The notes beneath the pieces are model-generated. The model saw only the letters and a program-made list of their open reading frames with translations. It did not search any database and was not told the origin of the DNA. A stretch of 64,000 nucleotides of DNA, taken from positions 66,037 to 130,036 of the forward strand of contig NZ_JAMXHT010000010.1 in assembly GCF_023955655.1 (NCBI RefSeq), given 5' to 3'. The stretch is from Ralstonia soli. GTDB lineage: Bacteria > Pseudomonadota > Gammaproteobacteria > Burkholderiales > Burkholderiaceae. The position numbers and the translations under genes were made by a program. Shown here in pieces: positions 1-11,966 of this stretch (position 1 is its first letter; each line of letters opens with the position of its first letter).

Positions 1-20
1 ACGAGCAGGGCGACGCATGA
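1..20 (+). CDS. C-terminal end of a gene upstream of ispA, probably xseB (partial)
   Basis: An open frame enters from the left edge, reads Glu-Gln-Gly-Asp-Ala and stops at a TGA that overlaps the ispA start codon (ATGA). Exonuclease VII small subunit (xseB) commonly lies directly upstream of ispA-dxs in proteobacteria, so xseB is the likely identity. Only five residues are visible, so this rests on synteny alone. Confidence 0.35.
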
Positions 21-925
21 GCGCGCCTGCCCAATTCGCCCCATGGATGGCGTCGGTCGTTGCACGCACGGAAACCGCGCTCGAACGCGCATTGCCGGCC
101 GAAAGCGTCTCGCCGCAACGCCTGCATGCCGCCATGCGCTATGCCACGCTGGGCGCCGGCAAGCGCGTGCGCCCGCTGCTGACGCATGCCGCCGGTGCGC
201 TGGGCGATGCGTCGCCTGAGGCACTCGATGGCGTGAGCTGCGCGGTGGAGATGATCCACGCCTATTCGCTTGTCCACGACGACATGCCCTGCATGGACGA
301 CGACGACCTGCGGCGTGGCCGCCCGACCGTGCATCGCGCCTATGATGAAGCGACGGCTCTGCTGGTCGGCGACGCCTTGCAGACGCAGGCGTTCATCGTG
401 CTGGCCGAGCTGGGCGCGGTGAGCCCTGCAACCCGCGCGGTGCTGGTGGGTGAGTTGGCGCACGCCTCCGGCTCACTGGGCATGGCGGGTGGTCAGGCGA
501 TCGATCTACAAAGCGTTGGCATTGCCTTGTCGCAAGATGCACTGGAAGCGATGCACCGCATGAAGACCGGCGCGCTGCTGCGGGCAAGCCTGCGGATGGG
601 CGCGCTCTGTGCTGGAGTGAATGCCGCTGCGCTGGAGCAGGTGGATGCCTATGCGGGCGCGGTCGGCCTGGCGTTCCAAGTGGTCGACGACATCCTCGAC
701 GTGACGGCCGATACCGCCACGCTGGGCAAGACCGCCGGCAAGGACGAGGCCAACGACAAACCCACCTACGTGTCCATCCTCGGGCTGGACAAGGCGCGGG
801 CGCTGGCTGATGAGCTGCACGCTGCAGCGGGCGCGGCGGTTTCACAGCTTGCCCAGGAGTTGGGCGAAGCGCGCACTGTCCGGTTGGCCGAGATGGCCGA
901 CCTGATCGTGCGGCGTAGCCACTGA
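17..925 (+). CDS. ispA: Farnesyl diphosphate synthase (polyprenyl synthetase family)
   Basis: This trans-prenyltransferase condenses dimethylallyl diphosphate or geranyl diphosphate with isopentenyl diphosphate to give farnesyl diphosphate, in the cytoplasm. The 302-residue length is normal for the family. Both aspartate-rich metal-binding motifs are visible: the first (DDMPCMDDDD, about residue 90) and the second (DDILD, about residue 222). The GKRVRP isopentenyl diphosphate-binding segment is near residue 48. The ATG overlaps the stop of the upstream gene, and dxs follows closely, so precursor and prenyl-chain synthesis are probably co-transcribed. Identification as a short-chain prenyl synthase is secure; the exact chain length of the product is inferred from context. 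Confidence 0.95.
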   Translation: MSAPAQFAPWMASVVARTETALERALPAESVSPQRLHAAMRYATLGAGKRVRPLLTHAAGALGDASPEALDGVSCAVEMIHAYSLVHDDMPCMDDDDLRRGRPTVHRAYDEATALLVGDALQTQAFIVLAELGAVSPATRAVLVGELAHASGSLGMAGGQAIDLQSVGIALSQDALEAMHRMKTGALLRASLRMGALCAGVNAAALEQVDAYAGAVGLAFQVVDDILDVTADTATLGKTAGKDEANDKPTYVSILGLDKARALADELHAAAGAAVSQLAQELGEARTVRLAEMADLIVRRSH

Positions 926-991
926 ACAACATTGCGCTGGGGTAGAGCCCAACGCCCAATGCCAAAAAACGCGCCTGAGCGGCGGTCCCAC

Positions 992-2902
992 ATGACGTAC
1001 GAACTTCTCAACACCATCGACGATCCGGCCGACCTGCGCCGCCTGGACCGCCGCCAGCTCGAGCCTCTGGCCAGCGAGCTGCGCGCCTTCGTGCTCGATT
1101 CCGTCTCGCAGACGGGCGGCCACCTGTCGTCGAACCTCGGCACGGTCGAGCTGACCATCGCGCTGCACTACGTTTTCAACACGCCCGAAGACCGCATCGT
1201 GTGGGACGTGGGCCATCAGAGCTATCCGCACAAGATCCTTACCGGGCGCCGTGACCAGATGGGCACGTTGCGCCAGTTGGACGGCATCTCGGGCTTCCCG
1301 CGCCGCAGCGAGAGTCCGTACGACACGTTCGGCACGGCGCATTCGTCCACGTCGATTTCGGCTGCGCTGGGCATGGCTCTGGGCGCCAAGACCAACGGGG
1401 AAGACCGCGTCGCCATTGCCGTCATCGGCGACGGCGCCATGAGCGCCGGCATGGCGTTCGAGGCGATGAACAACGCGGGGGTCTATAAAGACCTGCCGTT
1501 GGTCGTGGTGCTGAACGACAACGACATGTCGATCTCGCCGCCGGTGGGGGCGCTCAATCGCTATCTGGCGCGCCTGATGAGCGGCCAGTTCTACGCGGCC
1601 ACCAAGAAGGGCGTGGAAAAGCTGTTGTCGGTGGCGCCGCCGGTACTCGAATTTGCCAAGCGCTTTGAGGAGCACACCAAGGGCATGTTCGTGCCGGCCA
1701 CGATGTTCGAGGAGTTCGGCTTCAACTACATCGGGCCGATCGATGGCCACGATCTCGAATCGCTCGTGCCGACGCTGCAGAACATCCGCAAGCGCGCGTT
1801 GGAAGGCGGCGGCCCGCAGTTCCTGCACGTGGTCACCAAGAAGGGCCAGGGCTACAAGCTGGCCGAGGCCGACCCGATCCTCTATCACGGCCCCGGCAAG
1901 TTCAATCCGCAGGAAGGCATCAAGCCTTCCGGCCGTCCGGCCAAGGTGACGTACACGCAGGTGTTCGGCCAATGGCTGTGCGACATGGCTGCGGCGGACA
2001 AACGCCTGGTCGGCATCACGCCGGCCATGCGCGAGGGCTCGGGCATGGTCGAGTTCGAGCAGCGCTTTCCCGATCGCTACTACGACGTGGGCATCGCCGA
2101 GCAGCATGCCGTGACGTTTGCGGGCGGTCTGGCGTGCGAGGGCCTGAAGCCCGTCGTCGCCATCTATTCGACGTTTCTGCAGCGCGGCTACGACCAGTTG
2201 ATCCATGACGTGGCGCTGCAGAACCTGCCCGTGGTGTTTGCGCTAGATCGTGCTGGCCTAGTCGGAGCGGACGGTGCGACGCACGCCGGCGCATACGACA
2301 TTGCGTACCTGCGCTGCATCCCCAACATGATGGTGATGACGCCGGCCGACGAGAACGAATGCCGCCAGCTTTTGAGCACGGCCTTCGCCCAGGATTGCCC
2401 GACGGCGGTGCGCTATCCGCGTGGCGCGGGCACGGGCGTGGCGGTGCAGCCGACGCTGGAGCCGCTGCCGTTGGGCAAGGCCGAAGTGCGGCGCGCATCG
2501 ACGGCACCGGCCGGCCAGCGCGTGGCGATCCTGGCGTTCGGCTCGATGGTGGCCCCTGCCACGGCCGCTGCGGAACGCCTGGACGCGACTATCGTCAACA
2601 TGCGCTTCGTCAAGCCGCTCGACGTGGCATGCGTGCTGGAGATGGCGCGCACGCACGACTACGTGGTCACGGTGGAAGAGGGCTGCGTGATGGGGGGAGC
2701 CGGCAGTGCCTGCCTGGAAGCGCTGGCCGCGGTGGGTGTGGCAACACCTGTGCTGCAATTGGGTCTGCCTGACCGCTTTGTGGACCACGGCGACCATGCC
2801 GCGCTGCTGGCGCAATGCGGGCTGGACGCCAATGGCATTCTCGCTTCCATCCGGGAACGTTTTGCCGTGCAGCCGCGGGCCGCGACGCCGCGTGTGGCCT
2901 GA
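992..2902 (+). CDS. dxs: 1-deoxy-D-xylulose-5-phosphate synthase
   Basis: This thiamine diphosphate enzyme condenses pyruvate and glyceraldehyde 3-phosphate to give 1-deoxyxylulose 5-phosphate. That is the first step of the MEP isoprenoid pathway and also feeds thiamine and pyridoxal synthesis. The protein has 636 residues from the chosen ATG ([12 protein letters not shown]), typical for the family. The [15 protein letters not shown] thiamine diphosphate motif lies near residue 155, and the transketolase central and C-terminal domains follow. The open frame extends 60 bases further upstream, but the start at MTYELL matches the usual family N-terminus. It sits 66 bases after ispA, the classic pairing. 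Confidence 0.96.
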   Translation: MTYELLNTIDDPADLRRLDRRQLEPLASELRAFVLDSVSQTGGHLSSNLGTVELTIALHYVFNTPEDRIVWDVGHQSYPHKILTGRRDQMGTLRQLDGISGFPRRSESPYDTFGTAHSSTSISAALGMALGAKTNGEDRVAIAVIGDGAMSAGMAFEAMNNAGVYKDLPLVVVLNDNDMSISPPVGALNRYLARLMSGQFYAATKKGVEKLLSVAPPVLEFAKRFEEHTKGMFVPATMFEEFGFNYIGPIDGHDLESLVPTLQNIRKRALEGGGPQFLHVVTKKGQGYKLAEADPILYHGPGKFNPQEGIKPSGRPAKVTYTQVFGQWLCDMAAADKRLVGITPAMREGSGMVEFEQRFPDRYYDVGIAEQHAVTFAGGLACEGLKPVVAIYSTFLQRGYDQLIHDVALQNLPVVFALDRAGLVGADGATHAGAYDIAYLRCIPNMMVMTPADENECRQLLSTAFAQDCPTAVRYPRGAGTGVAVQPTLEPLPLGKAEVRRASTAPAGQRVAILAFGSMVAPATAAAERLDATIVNMRFVKPLDVACVLEMARTHDYVVTVEEGCVMGGAGSACLEALAAVGVATPVLQLGLPDRFVDHGDHAALLAQCGLDANGILASIRERFAVQPRAATPRVA

Positions 2903-3144
2903 GCTGCCTGCGGCGATAGGAAGAATCAATCACCCGTATTGCGTCTGCGGGTTTGAGTAGTTGACTGCAGAGGTAGGAAATTTCCCTTACACTCCGCAGT
3001 CCAATTTGTGAATTGTGTGCGCAGTCGCGGGATGGGTTGAGTCGATCACTTGAGGGGTGGTCACTCTCAGCCAGGTTCCGCGGTTTCACACTCGTTGCGT
3101 TCCGGTCGACTGCGATGGCCGGGCGACCGTAAAGGAAACCGATC

Positions 3145-3951
3145 ATGAACGATATGAACCCGGCCTTCGCGATGCCGGACGTGCAGTCCAGCCACGATAC
3201 CCGCCAGATTCCCATCCAACGCGTGGGCGTGCGCGGCGTGCGCTACCCGATGTCGCTGCAGACCCCGTCGGGCGTGCAGAACACTGTGGGCACGTACAAC
3301 CTCGATGTGCATCTCCCGTCCGACCAGAAGGGCACGCACATGTCGCGCTTCGTCGCGCTGCTCGAAGAAGAGCGCGAACCGCTGAACCTGGCGCAATTCC
3401 AGCTCCTCCTGGAAAAGATGCTGGAGAAGCTCGAAGCCGACGCCGGCCGCATTGAAGTCCACTTCCCGTATTTCGTCAGCAAGACGGCCCCGGTGTCGGG
3501 CGTGCAGTCGCTGATGGACTATGAAGTGACGATGATCGGCGAAGTGCGCGACGGCCACACCAAGGTTCGCGTCAAGGCGCTGGTGCCGGTGACGAGCCTG
3601 TGCCCGTGCTCGAAGAAGATTTCGGAATACGGCGCACATAACCAGCGCTCGCACATCACGATCGACGCCGAGCTGGCGGCCGATACGCCGGTCGAATCGC
3701 TGATCCGCATGGCCGAAGAAGAAGCTTCGTGCGAACTGTGGGGCCTGCTCAAGCGCCCGGACGAGAAGTTCGTGACCGAGCGTGCGTACGAAAACCCGAA
3801 GTTCGTGGAAGACCTGGTGCGCGACATCGCCATGCGCCTGAACCAGGACGACCGCATCGTCGCCTACACGCTGGAAGCCGAGAACTTCGAATCGATCCAC
3901 AACCACAGCGCGTATGCGCTGATCGAGCGCGACAAGCGCCTCGACAAGTAA
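3145..3951 (+). CDS. folE2: GTP cyclohydrolase FolE2 (type IB)
   Basis: This enzyme converts GTP to 7,8-dihydroneopterin triphosphate, the entry to folate (and queuosine) synthesis. FolE2 is the type IB enzyme, unrelated in sequence to zinc-dependent FolE and able to use several metals. The 268-residue protein carries the conserved [19 protein letters not shown] region (about residues 150-170), which contains the family's catalytic Cys. A ribosome-binding site (AAAGGAAA) precedes the ATG. It is a single-gene unit closed by a strong hairpin terminator shared with tsaD. I saw no Zur-like box or recognisable riboswitch in the 240 bases upstream, so regulation is unclear. Confidence 0.94.
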   Translation: MNDMNPAFAMPDVQSSHDTRQIPIQRVGVRGVRYPMSLQTPSGVQNTVGTYNLDVHLPSDQKGTHMSRFVALLEEEREPLNLAQFQLLLEKMLEKLEADAGRIEVHFPYFVSKTAPVSGVQSLMDYEVTMIGEVRDGHTKVRVKALVPVTSLCPCSKKISEYGAHNQRSHITIDAELAADTPVESLIRMAEEEASCELWGLLKRPDEKFVTERAYENPKFVEDLVRDIAMRLNQDDRIVAYTLEAENFESIHNHSAYALIERDKRLDK

Positions 3952-3968
3952 TCGACATGGCAGTAAAG

Positions 3969-3997
3969 AAAAAACCGCTCAAATGAGCGGTTTTTTT
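3969..3997. terminator. Bidirectional intrinsic terminator between folE2 and tsaD
   Basis: The stem ACCGCTC / GAGCGGT with an AAAT loop is flanked by an A-run on the left and a seven-T run on the right, so it can end transcripts from both sides. The tsaD stop codon (TTA on the plus strand) lies at the end of the T-run, so the tsaD coding sequence runs straight into its terminator. Confidence 0.9.
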
Positions 3998-5039
3998 ATG
4001 CCTGTTGGATACGAATGTCTTCGAGATCCCAGCGCGGTGTGACGCCGTACCCGTAGCCGTCCTGCACCTGCGTCGGGTCTGCCTGCAGCCGCATCGCGCC
4101 GGCAAAGGCGATCATCGCGCCGTTGTCGGTGCAGAACTGCAGGTCGGGGTAGTAGACGCGCAGGCCGCGCTTCTTGCCTTCGGCGTTAAGGCCTTCGCGC
4201 AACTGGCGGTTGGCGCCCACGCCGCCTGCCACGACGATGCGCGTGAGGCCGTGCTCGCGCGCGGCACGCAACGTCTTCTTGACGAGCACTTCGACGATGG
4301 CGTCGACGAATGCGCGGGCCAAATCGGCACGCGGCTGATGGCAGGTCTCGCTGTCGGTCAGGTTGAGCTTGCGCACCTGCGTGAGTACCGCCGTTTTCAA
4401 GCCCGCGAACGAGAAATCGAAATTGCCCGAATGCAGCATCGGCCGGGGCAGGTCGAACACGCCGGGGTTGCCGAACTCGGCCAGGCGCGAGACGGCAGGG
4501 CCACCGGGGTAGCCCAAGCCGAGCAGCTTGGCGGTCTTGTCGAAGGCTTCACCGGCAGCATCGTCGAGCGTTTCGCCGAGCAGCGTGTACTGGCCGACGC
4601 CATCCACGCGCATCAGTTGCGTGTGCCCGCCCGAGACGAGCAGCGCCAGAAACGGAAACTCAGGCCGATCCGCCTCCAGCAGCGGCGAGAGCAGATGCCC
4701 TTCCAGGTGGTGCACCCCCACCAGCGGCTTGCCCAGGGCAAACGCCAGCGCATTCGCCACCGAGGCGCCGACTAGCAGCGCGCCAGCCAACCCCGGGCCT
4801 TTCGTATAGGCGATGGCGTCGATGTCCGCGCGCCTGGCGCCAGCCTTGCCGAGCACCTCTTCCAGCAGCGGGATCACGCGGCGGATGTGGTCGCGCGAGG
4901 CCAGCTCGGGTACCACGCCGCCGTATTCCCGGTGCATGGCGATCTGCGAATACAGCGCATGCGCGCGCAGGCCGGCATCGGTGTCATACAGCGCGACACC
5001 GGTTTCGTCACAGGAAGATTCGATGCCGAGGACCAGCAT
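3996..5039 (-). CDS. tsaD: tRNA N6-adenosine threonylcarbamoyltransferase
   Basis: TsaD transfers the threonylcarbamoyl group to A37 of ANN-decoding tRNAs (t6A), together with TsaB and TsaE. The start [14 protein letters not shown] is the family's invariant N-terminus, so the longer in-frame extension upstream was discarded; this gives 347 residues. The metal-binding HLEGH motif is near residue 112, and the CTDNGAMIA segment near the C-terminus supplies the conserved DNG metal and nucleotide contact. It is divergent from the flavoprotein gene on its right. Its 3' end lies inside the terminator shared with folE2. Confidence 0.97.
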   Translation of the reverse strand: MLVLGIESSCDETGVALYDTDAGLRAHALYSQIAMHREYGGVVPELASRDHIRRVIPLLEEVLGKAGARRADIDAIAYTKGPGLAGALLVGASVANALAFALGKPLVGVHHLEGHLLSPLLEADRPEFPFLALLVSGGHTQLMRVDGVGQYTLLGETLDDAAGEAFDKTAKLLGLGYPGGPAVSRLAEFGNPGVFDLPRPMLHSGNFDFSFAGLKTAVLTQVRKLNLTDSETCHQPRADLARAFVDAIVEVLVKKTLRAAREHGLTRIVVAGGVGANRQLREGLNAEGKKRGLRVYYPDLQFCTDNGAMIAFAGAMRLQADPTQVQDGYGYGVTPRWDLEDIRIQQA

Positions 5040-5088
5040 GGCGAGTGAGGGAAGAAATCCGTAGGAAGGCGCCGAAGATAGCACAAGC

Positions 5089-5094
5089 TAAAAT
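5089..5094 (+). promoter_or_regulatory. Putative -10 box for the HI0933-type flavoprotein gene
   Basis: TAAAAT lies 39 bases before the ATG in the short divergent region next to tsaD. No convincing -35 hexamer is present at normal spacing, so this is a weak call. Confidence 0.3.
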
Positions 5095-5133
5095 ACGCGG
5101 TTTTCAAGCATAGACAGAGGCGGCGCGACGATC

Positions 5134-6357
5134 ATGATGCGGTGCGATGTAGCGGTGATCGGCGCGGGCGCGGCCGGGATGATGTGCGCGGCGGTGGCCG
5201 GGCAGCGTGGAGCGCGCGTGGTGCTGATCGACCACGCGACCAAGCTGGCCGAGAAGATCCGCATCTCCGGCGGCGGGCGGTGCAACTTCACCAACGTCAA
5301 TGCGGCGCCGGCCAACTACCTGTCGAACAACCCGCATTTCTGCCGCTCGGCGTTGGCGCGGTACACGGCGCAGGATTTCATCAGCCTTGTCTCCAGCTAC
5401 CGCATTCCGTATCACGAGAAGCACAAGGGGCAGCTCTTCTGCGATGACAGCGCGGAAGACATCATCCGCATGCTCGAAGCCGAGTGCGAGAAGGGCAACG
5501 TCATCTGGCGTACTGGCTGCACCATCGCAGAAGTGGGCAAGGACGGCGATGCGTATCGCCTGTCGACCAGCGCGGGCGAGATCGTCGCCGACAAGCTGGT
5601 GATTGCTACGGGCGGCCTGTCGATCCCCAAGATCGGCGCGACGGATTTTGGCTATCGGATTGCGCGGCAGTTCGGGCTGAAGATTGTCGAGACGCACCCG
5701 GCGCTGGTGCCGCTCACGTTCAACGCTGAGCATTGGGCGCCGTTCTCGGCGCTGTCTGGGGTCTCGATGGAAGTGGATGTGACCGTGGCGCAGCCTGCGG
5801 GCAAGGGTGGCAAGAAGGGCGGCGCCACGACCTTCCGCGAGGATTTGCTGCTCACGCATCGTGGGCTGTCTGGTCCGGCGGTGCTGCAGATCTCCAGCTT
5901 CTGGAATTCGGGCCAGCCGCTCGCCATTGACCTGCTGCCGGACACCGACGCCGCGCAATGGCTGTGCGATGAGAAATCCGGCTCGCGCAAGCAACTCGGG
6001 ACGGTGCTGGCGCAGCGGCTGCCGGAACGCGTCGCGCAAGCCTGGTGCGCCACGCACGGCGCCAATCCGCACGCGCCGATTGCCGAGCTGCAGGACAAGC
6101 TGCTGCGTGCGATCGGCGGCGCACTTAACCGCTGGGAGCTGACGCCGTCGGGCAGCGAGGGCTATCGCAAGGCGGAAGTCACGCGTGGCGGGGTCGATAC
6201 GCGCGCGCTGTCGTCGGCCACCATGGAGGCGCAGAGTGCGCCTGGCCTGTACTTCATCGGCGAGGTGGTCGATGTGACGGGGTGGCTCGGCGGTTACAAC
6301 TTCCAGTGGGCATGGGCCTCGGGCGTTGCGGCGGGGGAGGCAGCGTCCGCCCGCTGA
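5134..6357 (+). CDS. HI0933/YhiN-type NAD(P)/FAD-dependent oxidoreductase
   Basis: This is a 407-residue flavoprotein of the HI0933 (YhiN, BaiN-like) family. The N-terminal dinucleotide-binding motif GAGAAGMMCA is at about residues 11-20, and the family signature ISGGGRCNFTN is near residue 48. The C-terminus (GWLGGYNFQWAWASG) is the usual FAD-contacting end. Relatives include 3-dehydro-bile acid delta-4,6-reductase (BaiN), but the physiological substrate in proteobacteria is not established and none should be assumed here. It occupies the position between tsaD and yqeY where many relatives carry rpsU. Confidence 0.85.
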   Translation: MMRCDVAVIGAGAAGMMCAAVAGQRGARVVLIDHATKLAEKIRISGGGRCNFTNVNAAPANYLSNNPHFCRSALARYTAQDFISLVSSYRIPYHEKHKGQLFCDDSAEDIIRMLEAECEKGNVIWRTGCTIAEVGKDGDAYRLSTSAGEIVADKLVIATGGLSIPKIGATDFGYRIARQFGLKIVETHPALVPLTFNAEHWAPFSALSGVSMEVDVTVAQPAGKGGKKGGATTFREDLLLTHRGLSGPAVLQISSFWNSGQPLAIDLLPDTDAAQWLCDEKSGSRKQLGTVLAQRLPERVAQAWCATHGANPHAPIAELQDKLLRAIGGALNRWELTPSGSEGYRKAEVTRGGVDTRALSSATMEAQSAPGLYFIGEVVDVTGWLGGYNFQWAWASGVAAGEAASAR

Positions 6358-6374
6358 CTCCGTCGATTGGGGCA

Positions 6375-6458
6375 AGAACCGCCTTGGTTCTGTGCTACGA
6401 TCAGCGATCCACTTTTTCAAGTTTGCAACCCGCTGGGCCAGCCGCTCGAGCGGGTTTT
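6375..6458 (+). promoter_or_regulatory. Hairpin-bearing leader upstream of yqeY
   Basis: Two inverted repeats fill the short gap before yqeY. The first is AGAACC-5-GGTTCT (6375-6391), operator-like. The second is AACCCGCT-14-AGCGGGTT followed by TT (6427-6458), resembling a weak terminator or attenuator. Either could set how much transcription enters yqeY-dnaG-rpoD. The calls are by eye only. Confidence 0.35.
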
Positions 6459-6478
6459 GCCGTTTATCGGAGTTTGGA

Positions 6479-6928
6479 ATGTCGTTGAAAGCGCAGATCA
6501 CGGAAGACATGAAGGCCGCCATGCGCGCCAAGGAAATGGATCGTCTGGGCACGATCCGCCTGCTGCAGGCCGCCATCAAGCAGCGCGAGGTGGATGAGCG
6601 CATCGAGCTGGATGACGCTGCCGTGCTGGCCGTGGTCGACAAGATGATCAAGCAGCGCAAGGACTCCATCACCGCATTCCAGCAAGCCAGCCGCGAAGAT
6701 CTGGCCGCCAAGGAAGCGGCTGAGATTGCCGTGTTGCAGGTCTACATGCCCGCGCAGCTGTCGGAAGCCGAAGTCGACGCCGCCGTGCGCGACGCCGTGG
6801 CCAAGGCTGGCGCTGCCGGCCCACAGGACATGGGCAAGGTCATGGGCATCCTCAAGCCGGCACTGGCTGGCCGCGCTGACATGACGCAAGTCTCGGCCCG
6901 CGTAAAGGCAGCCCTGACCGGCGCCTGA
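6479..6928 (+). CDS. yqeY: YqeY / GatB-like domain protein
   Basis: This 149-residue protein consists almost entirely of the GatB/YqeY domain, a helical fold shared with the tail of the amidotransferase subunit GatB. A role in tRNA or amide transfer has been proposed for the family but is unproven. The ATG (MSLKAQITEDMK) was chosen over a longer upstream frame because this is the usual family start and an AGTTTGGA stretch precedes it. It begins the yqeY-dnaG-rpoD block, a remnant of the macromolecular synthesis operon from which rpsU is missing at this site. Confidence 0.9.
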   Translation: MSLKAQITEDMKAAMRAKEMDRLGTIRLLQAAIKQREVDERIELDDAAVLAVVDKMIKQRKDSITAFQQASREDLAAKEAAEIAVLQVYMPAQLSEAEVDAAVRDAVAKAGAAGPQDMGKVMGILKPALAGRADMTQVSARVKAALTGA

Positions 6929-6967
6929 TCCCCTTCACACCCGCAACACCCAAGGGGCACACCCCGC

Positions 6968-8779
6968 GTGATCCCGCAGCCGTTCATTGACGACCTGCTC
7001 AACCGCGTCGACATCGTCGACGTGGTGGGCCGCTACGTGCAGTTGAAGAAGGGCGGCGCCAACTTCATGGGGCTGTGCCCGTTCCATAACGAGAAGTCGC
7101 CGTCGTTCTCGGTGTCGCCCACCAAGCAGTTCTATCACTGCTTTGGCTGTGGCGCGCACGGCTCGGCCATCGGCTTCCTGATGGAGTTTTCCGGGCTGTC
7201 GTATGTCGAGGCCATCAAAGACCTCGCGCAGTCCGTCGGCATGGTGGTGCCGGAGGAGCGCGGCAGCTTGCCGCCCGCCGCCCGTGCCGAGCAGCAAGCC
7301 AAGACCGTCGCACTTGGCGACGTCATGGCCCGCGCCTGCGAGCACTATCGCAAGCAGCTGCGCAGTGCCCCCAATGCCATCCAGTACCTGAAGGGCCGCG
7401 GCCTGACCGGCGAGATCGCCGCGCACTTCGGCCTCGGCTATGCGCCCGACGACTGGCAATCGCTCGAGACCGTATTCGGTCCGTATCGCGAGGACACCAC
7501 CGCCGGGCCGCTCATCGAAGCTGGCCTCGTCATCGAAAGCGAAAAGACCGGCGCCGACGGCTCGCACCGCCGCTACGACCGCTTCCGCGATCGCATCATG
7601 TTCCCCATCCGCAATACCAAGGGGGTGGTGATTGGCTTCGGCGGCCGGGTGCTGGGGCAGGGCGAGCCCAAATACCTCAACTCCCCCGAGACGCCGCTGT
7701 TCAGCAAGGGCACCGAGTTGTACGGCCTGTTCGAGGCGCGCACCGCCATCCGCGAATTCGACTACGTGCTGGTCGTGGAAGGCTACATGGACGTCGTCGC
7801 GCTGGCCCAGCTCGGGTTTGCCAACGCCGTCGCCACGCTGGGCACAGCCTGCACGCCGGTCCACGTGCAGAAGCTGCTGCGGCAGGTCGATACCGTCATC
7901 TTTTCGTTCGACGGGGATTCCGCCGGGCGTCGCGCCGCACGCCGCGCGCTGGAAGCCTGTCTGCCGCACGCCACCGACAACAAGACGATCAAGTTCCTGT
8001 TCCTGCCGTCTGAGCACGATCCGGACAGCTTCGTCCGGGAAGAGGGCACCGAAGCCTTCGCCCGCGAAGTGCACAACGCGATGCCGCTGTCGCGCTTCCT
8101 GCTGCAGGCCGTGTCCGAAGATCTCGACCTGCGCCAGCCCGAAGGCCGCGCCCGCGCTCAATACGAAGCCAAGCCGCTGCTGACCGCCATGCCCGCCGGT
8201 GGCCTGCGCCTGCAGATCGTGCGGGGGCTGGCCGACATGACCGGCACCACGCCCGCCGACATCGAAGCGCTGTGCGGCCTGCGCAGCGACCCCGCCCAGG
8301 CCGGCCGCATGACACAGAAGCGCCCGCGTGTGGCGCGCACCGCACCGACAGCGCTGGAGCAAAAGGTGCTCCGCCTGCTGATGCGCTATCCCGCGCTGGC
8401 CGCCCGGCTCGATGCCGACGCGCGCGCGCAGTTGACTGCGCCCCAATTGCCCCAAGGTGAGGTATTGGCGGGGCTGCTGGCCGAATGCGATGCTGTGGGC
8501 CCTGAAGTGCACTTCGGCGCCTTTGTCGAGCGCTTGGGCCAGACGCCGTATGCCGAAGCCTTCGCGGGGTTGCGTACCGCCGTGCTTCAGGACGATATCG
8601 AGCTGGAGCCGGCCACATCCGAATTCGATACCGCCGTGCAAAAGATGCTCGCCGAGCCGCTCAAGCGGGAGCTGGAGATGCTGCAGCGCAAGATGGAAGC
8701 TGGTCACGCCAGCAACGATGACAAGGAACGCATGCGCTGGCTGGTCGGCGAAATCAGTCGCCGTCGGCAACTGGTGTAG
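6968..8779 (+). CDS. dnaG: DNA primase
   Basis: DnaG makes the RNA primers for chromosome replication. The CHC2 zinc finger is complete (C37, H40, C58, C61), followed by the catalytic core with the TOPRIM-type metal motif (VVEGYMDVV, about residue 266; FSFDGDSAGRRA, about residue 313). A C-terminal helical region for binding DnaB ends the protein. The start is GTG, giving MIPQPFIDDLL, the normal N-terminus; length is 603 residues. It lies 39 bases after yqeY and upstream of rpoD, the conserved order. Confidence 0.96.
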   Translation: MIPQPFIDDLLNRVDIVDVVGRYVQLKKGGANFMGLCPFHNEKSPSFSVSPTKQFYHCFGCGAHGSAIGFLMEFSGLSYVEAIKDLAQSVGMVVPEERGSLPPAARAEQQAKTVALGDVMARACEHYRKQLRSAPNAIQYLKGRGLTGEIAAHFGLGYAPDDWQSLETVFGPYREDTTAGPLIEAGLVIESEKTGADGSHRRYDRFRDRIMFPIRNTKGVVIGFGGRVLGQGEPKYLNSPETPLFSKGTELYGLFEARTAIREFDYVLVVEGYMDVVALAQLGFANAVATLGTACTPVHVQKLLRQVDTVIFSFDGDSAGRRAARRALEACLPHATDNKTIKFLFLPSEHDPDSFVREEGTEAFAREVHNAMPLSRFLLQAVSEDLDLRQPEGRARAQYEAKPLLTAMPAGGLRLQIVRGLADMTGTTPADIEALCGLRSDPAQAGRMTQKRPRVARTAPTALEQKVLRLLMRYPALAARLDADARAQLTAPQLPQGEVLAGLLAECDAVGPEVHFGAFVERLGQTPYAEAFAGLRTAVLQDDIELEPATSEFDTAVQKMLAEPLKRELEMLQRKMEAGHASNDDKERMRWLVGEISRRRQLV

Positions 8780-8885
8780 CGCTTGCGCCGCAGCACACAG
8801 CATCAAGCGGGGCGGGTAATTGCGGTTAGCCCCTTGATTTTTCAGGCGAAAACCCGATTTTCGTTTAGACCGGCTGGGTCTGGCG

Positions 8886-8894
8886 TGCTAGAAT
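8886..8894 (+). promoter_or_regulatory. rpoD: Extended -10 promoter for rpoD
   Basis: TGC directly followed by TAGAAT forms an extended -10 element 48 bases before the rpoD start. The only -35-like sequence (TTTAGA at 8864) is poor and 19 bases away, consistent with reliance on the extended -10. It would give rpoD its own transcript in addition to read-through from dnaG. Confidence 0.5.
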
Positions 8895-8942
8895 AGCCGG
8901 TTTGGATTGCAAGTCCTTTTTCCCATTTTTGGGGGAGTGAGC

Positions 8943-11579
<2,637 letters not shown>

Positions 11580-11634
11580 AAGCAGGATTTTCCGAGTGGG
11601 CCCGCGCCCACTTTCGGTTAAAATCTCGCACGAG

Positions 11635-11664
11635 GCCCGGCCTAACCCGCCGGGCTTCTTTTTT
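11635..11664 (+). terminator. Intrinsic terminator of rpoD
   Basis: The stem GCCCGGC / GCCGGGC with a seven-base loop is followed by TTCTTTTTT. A second perfect hairpin (AGTGGGC / GCCCACT, 11595-11612) sits between it and the rpoD stop but lacks a T-run. A TAAAAT box lies between the two hairpins (11619-11624); if it drives the tRNA, the transcript would have to cross this terminator. Confidence 0.85.
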
Positions 11665-11693
11665 GCCGGTGACTCGTTCGAGCGCCGTTCTTT

Positions 11694-11772
<79 letters not shown>

Positions 11773-11966
11773 TCTTCTTCCCCCTTTATTGCGTGCTCCG
11801 CTAACGGTATCGATACGGCGGGGTGCTTCGGGGCAATCGCAATCTCGTTTCTCTCGGCAATACCCCTGTCGCCATTGGCGACAACGCATGTGCTCGGGAA
11901 GTGGCATGATCCGTGGCTTGCGCCGTTGCAGCGAGAGATGCGGCGCGTTTTCCAAGGAGCCAAGAC

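Noticed and set aside
842-2206. Long minus-strand open frame across dxs
   Set aside because: It is an antisense shadow with biased composition, entirely inside a secure gene.
2903-3144. Possible folate riboswitch or Zur box upstream of folE2
   Set aside because: No Zur-like palindrome and no recognisable riboswitch core was seen. Only a short GGAAATTTCC palindrome and a TTGACT with badly spaced -10 candidates are present.
11773-11966. Integrative element attachment site after the tRNA
   Set aside because: No integrase gene follows, and no second copy of the tRNA 3' end was noticed within the window.
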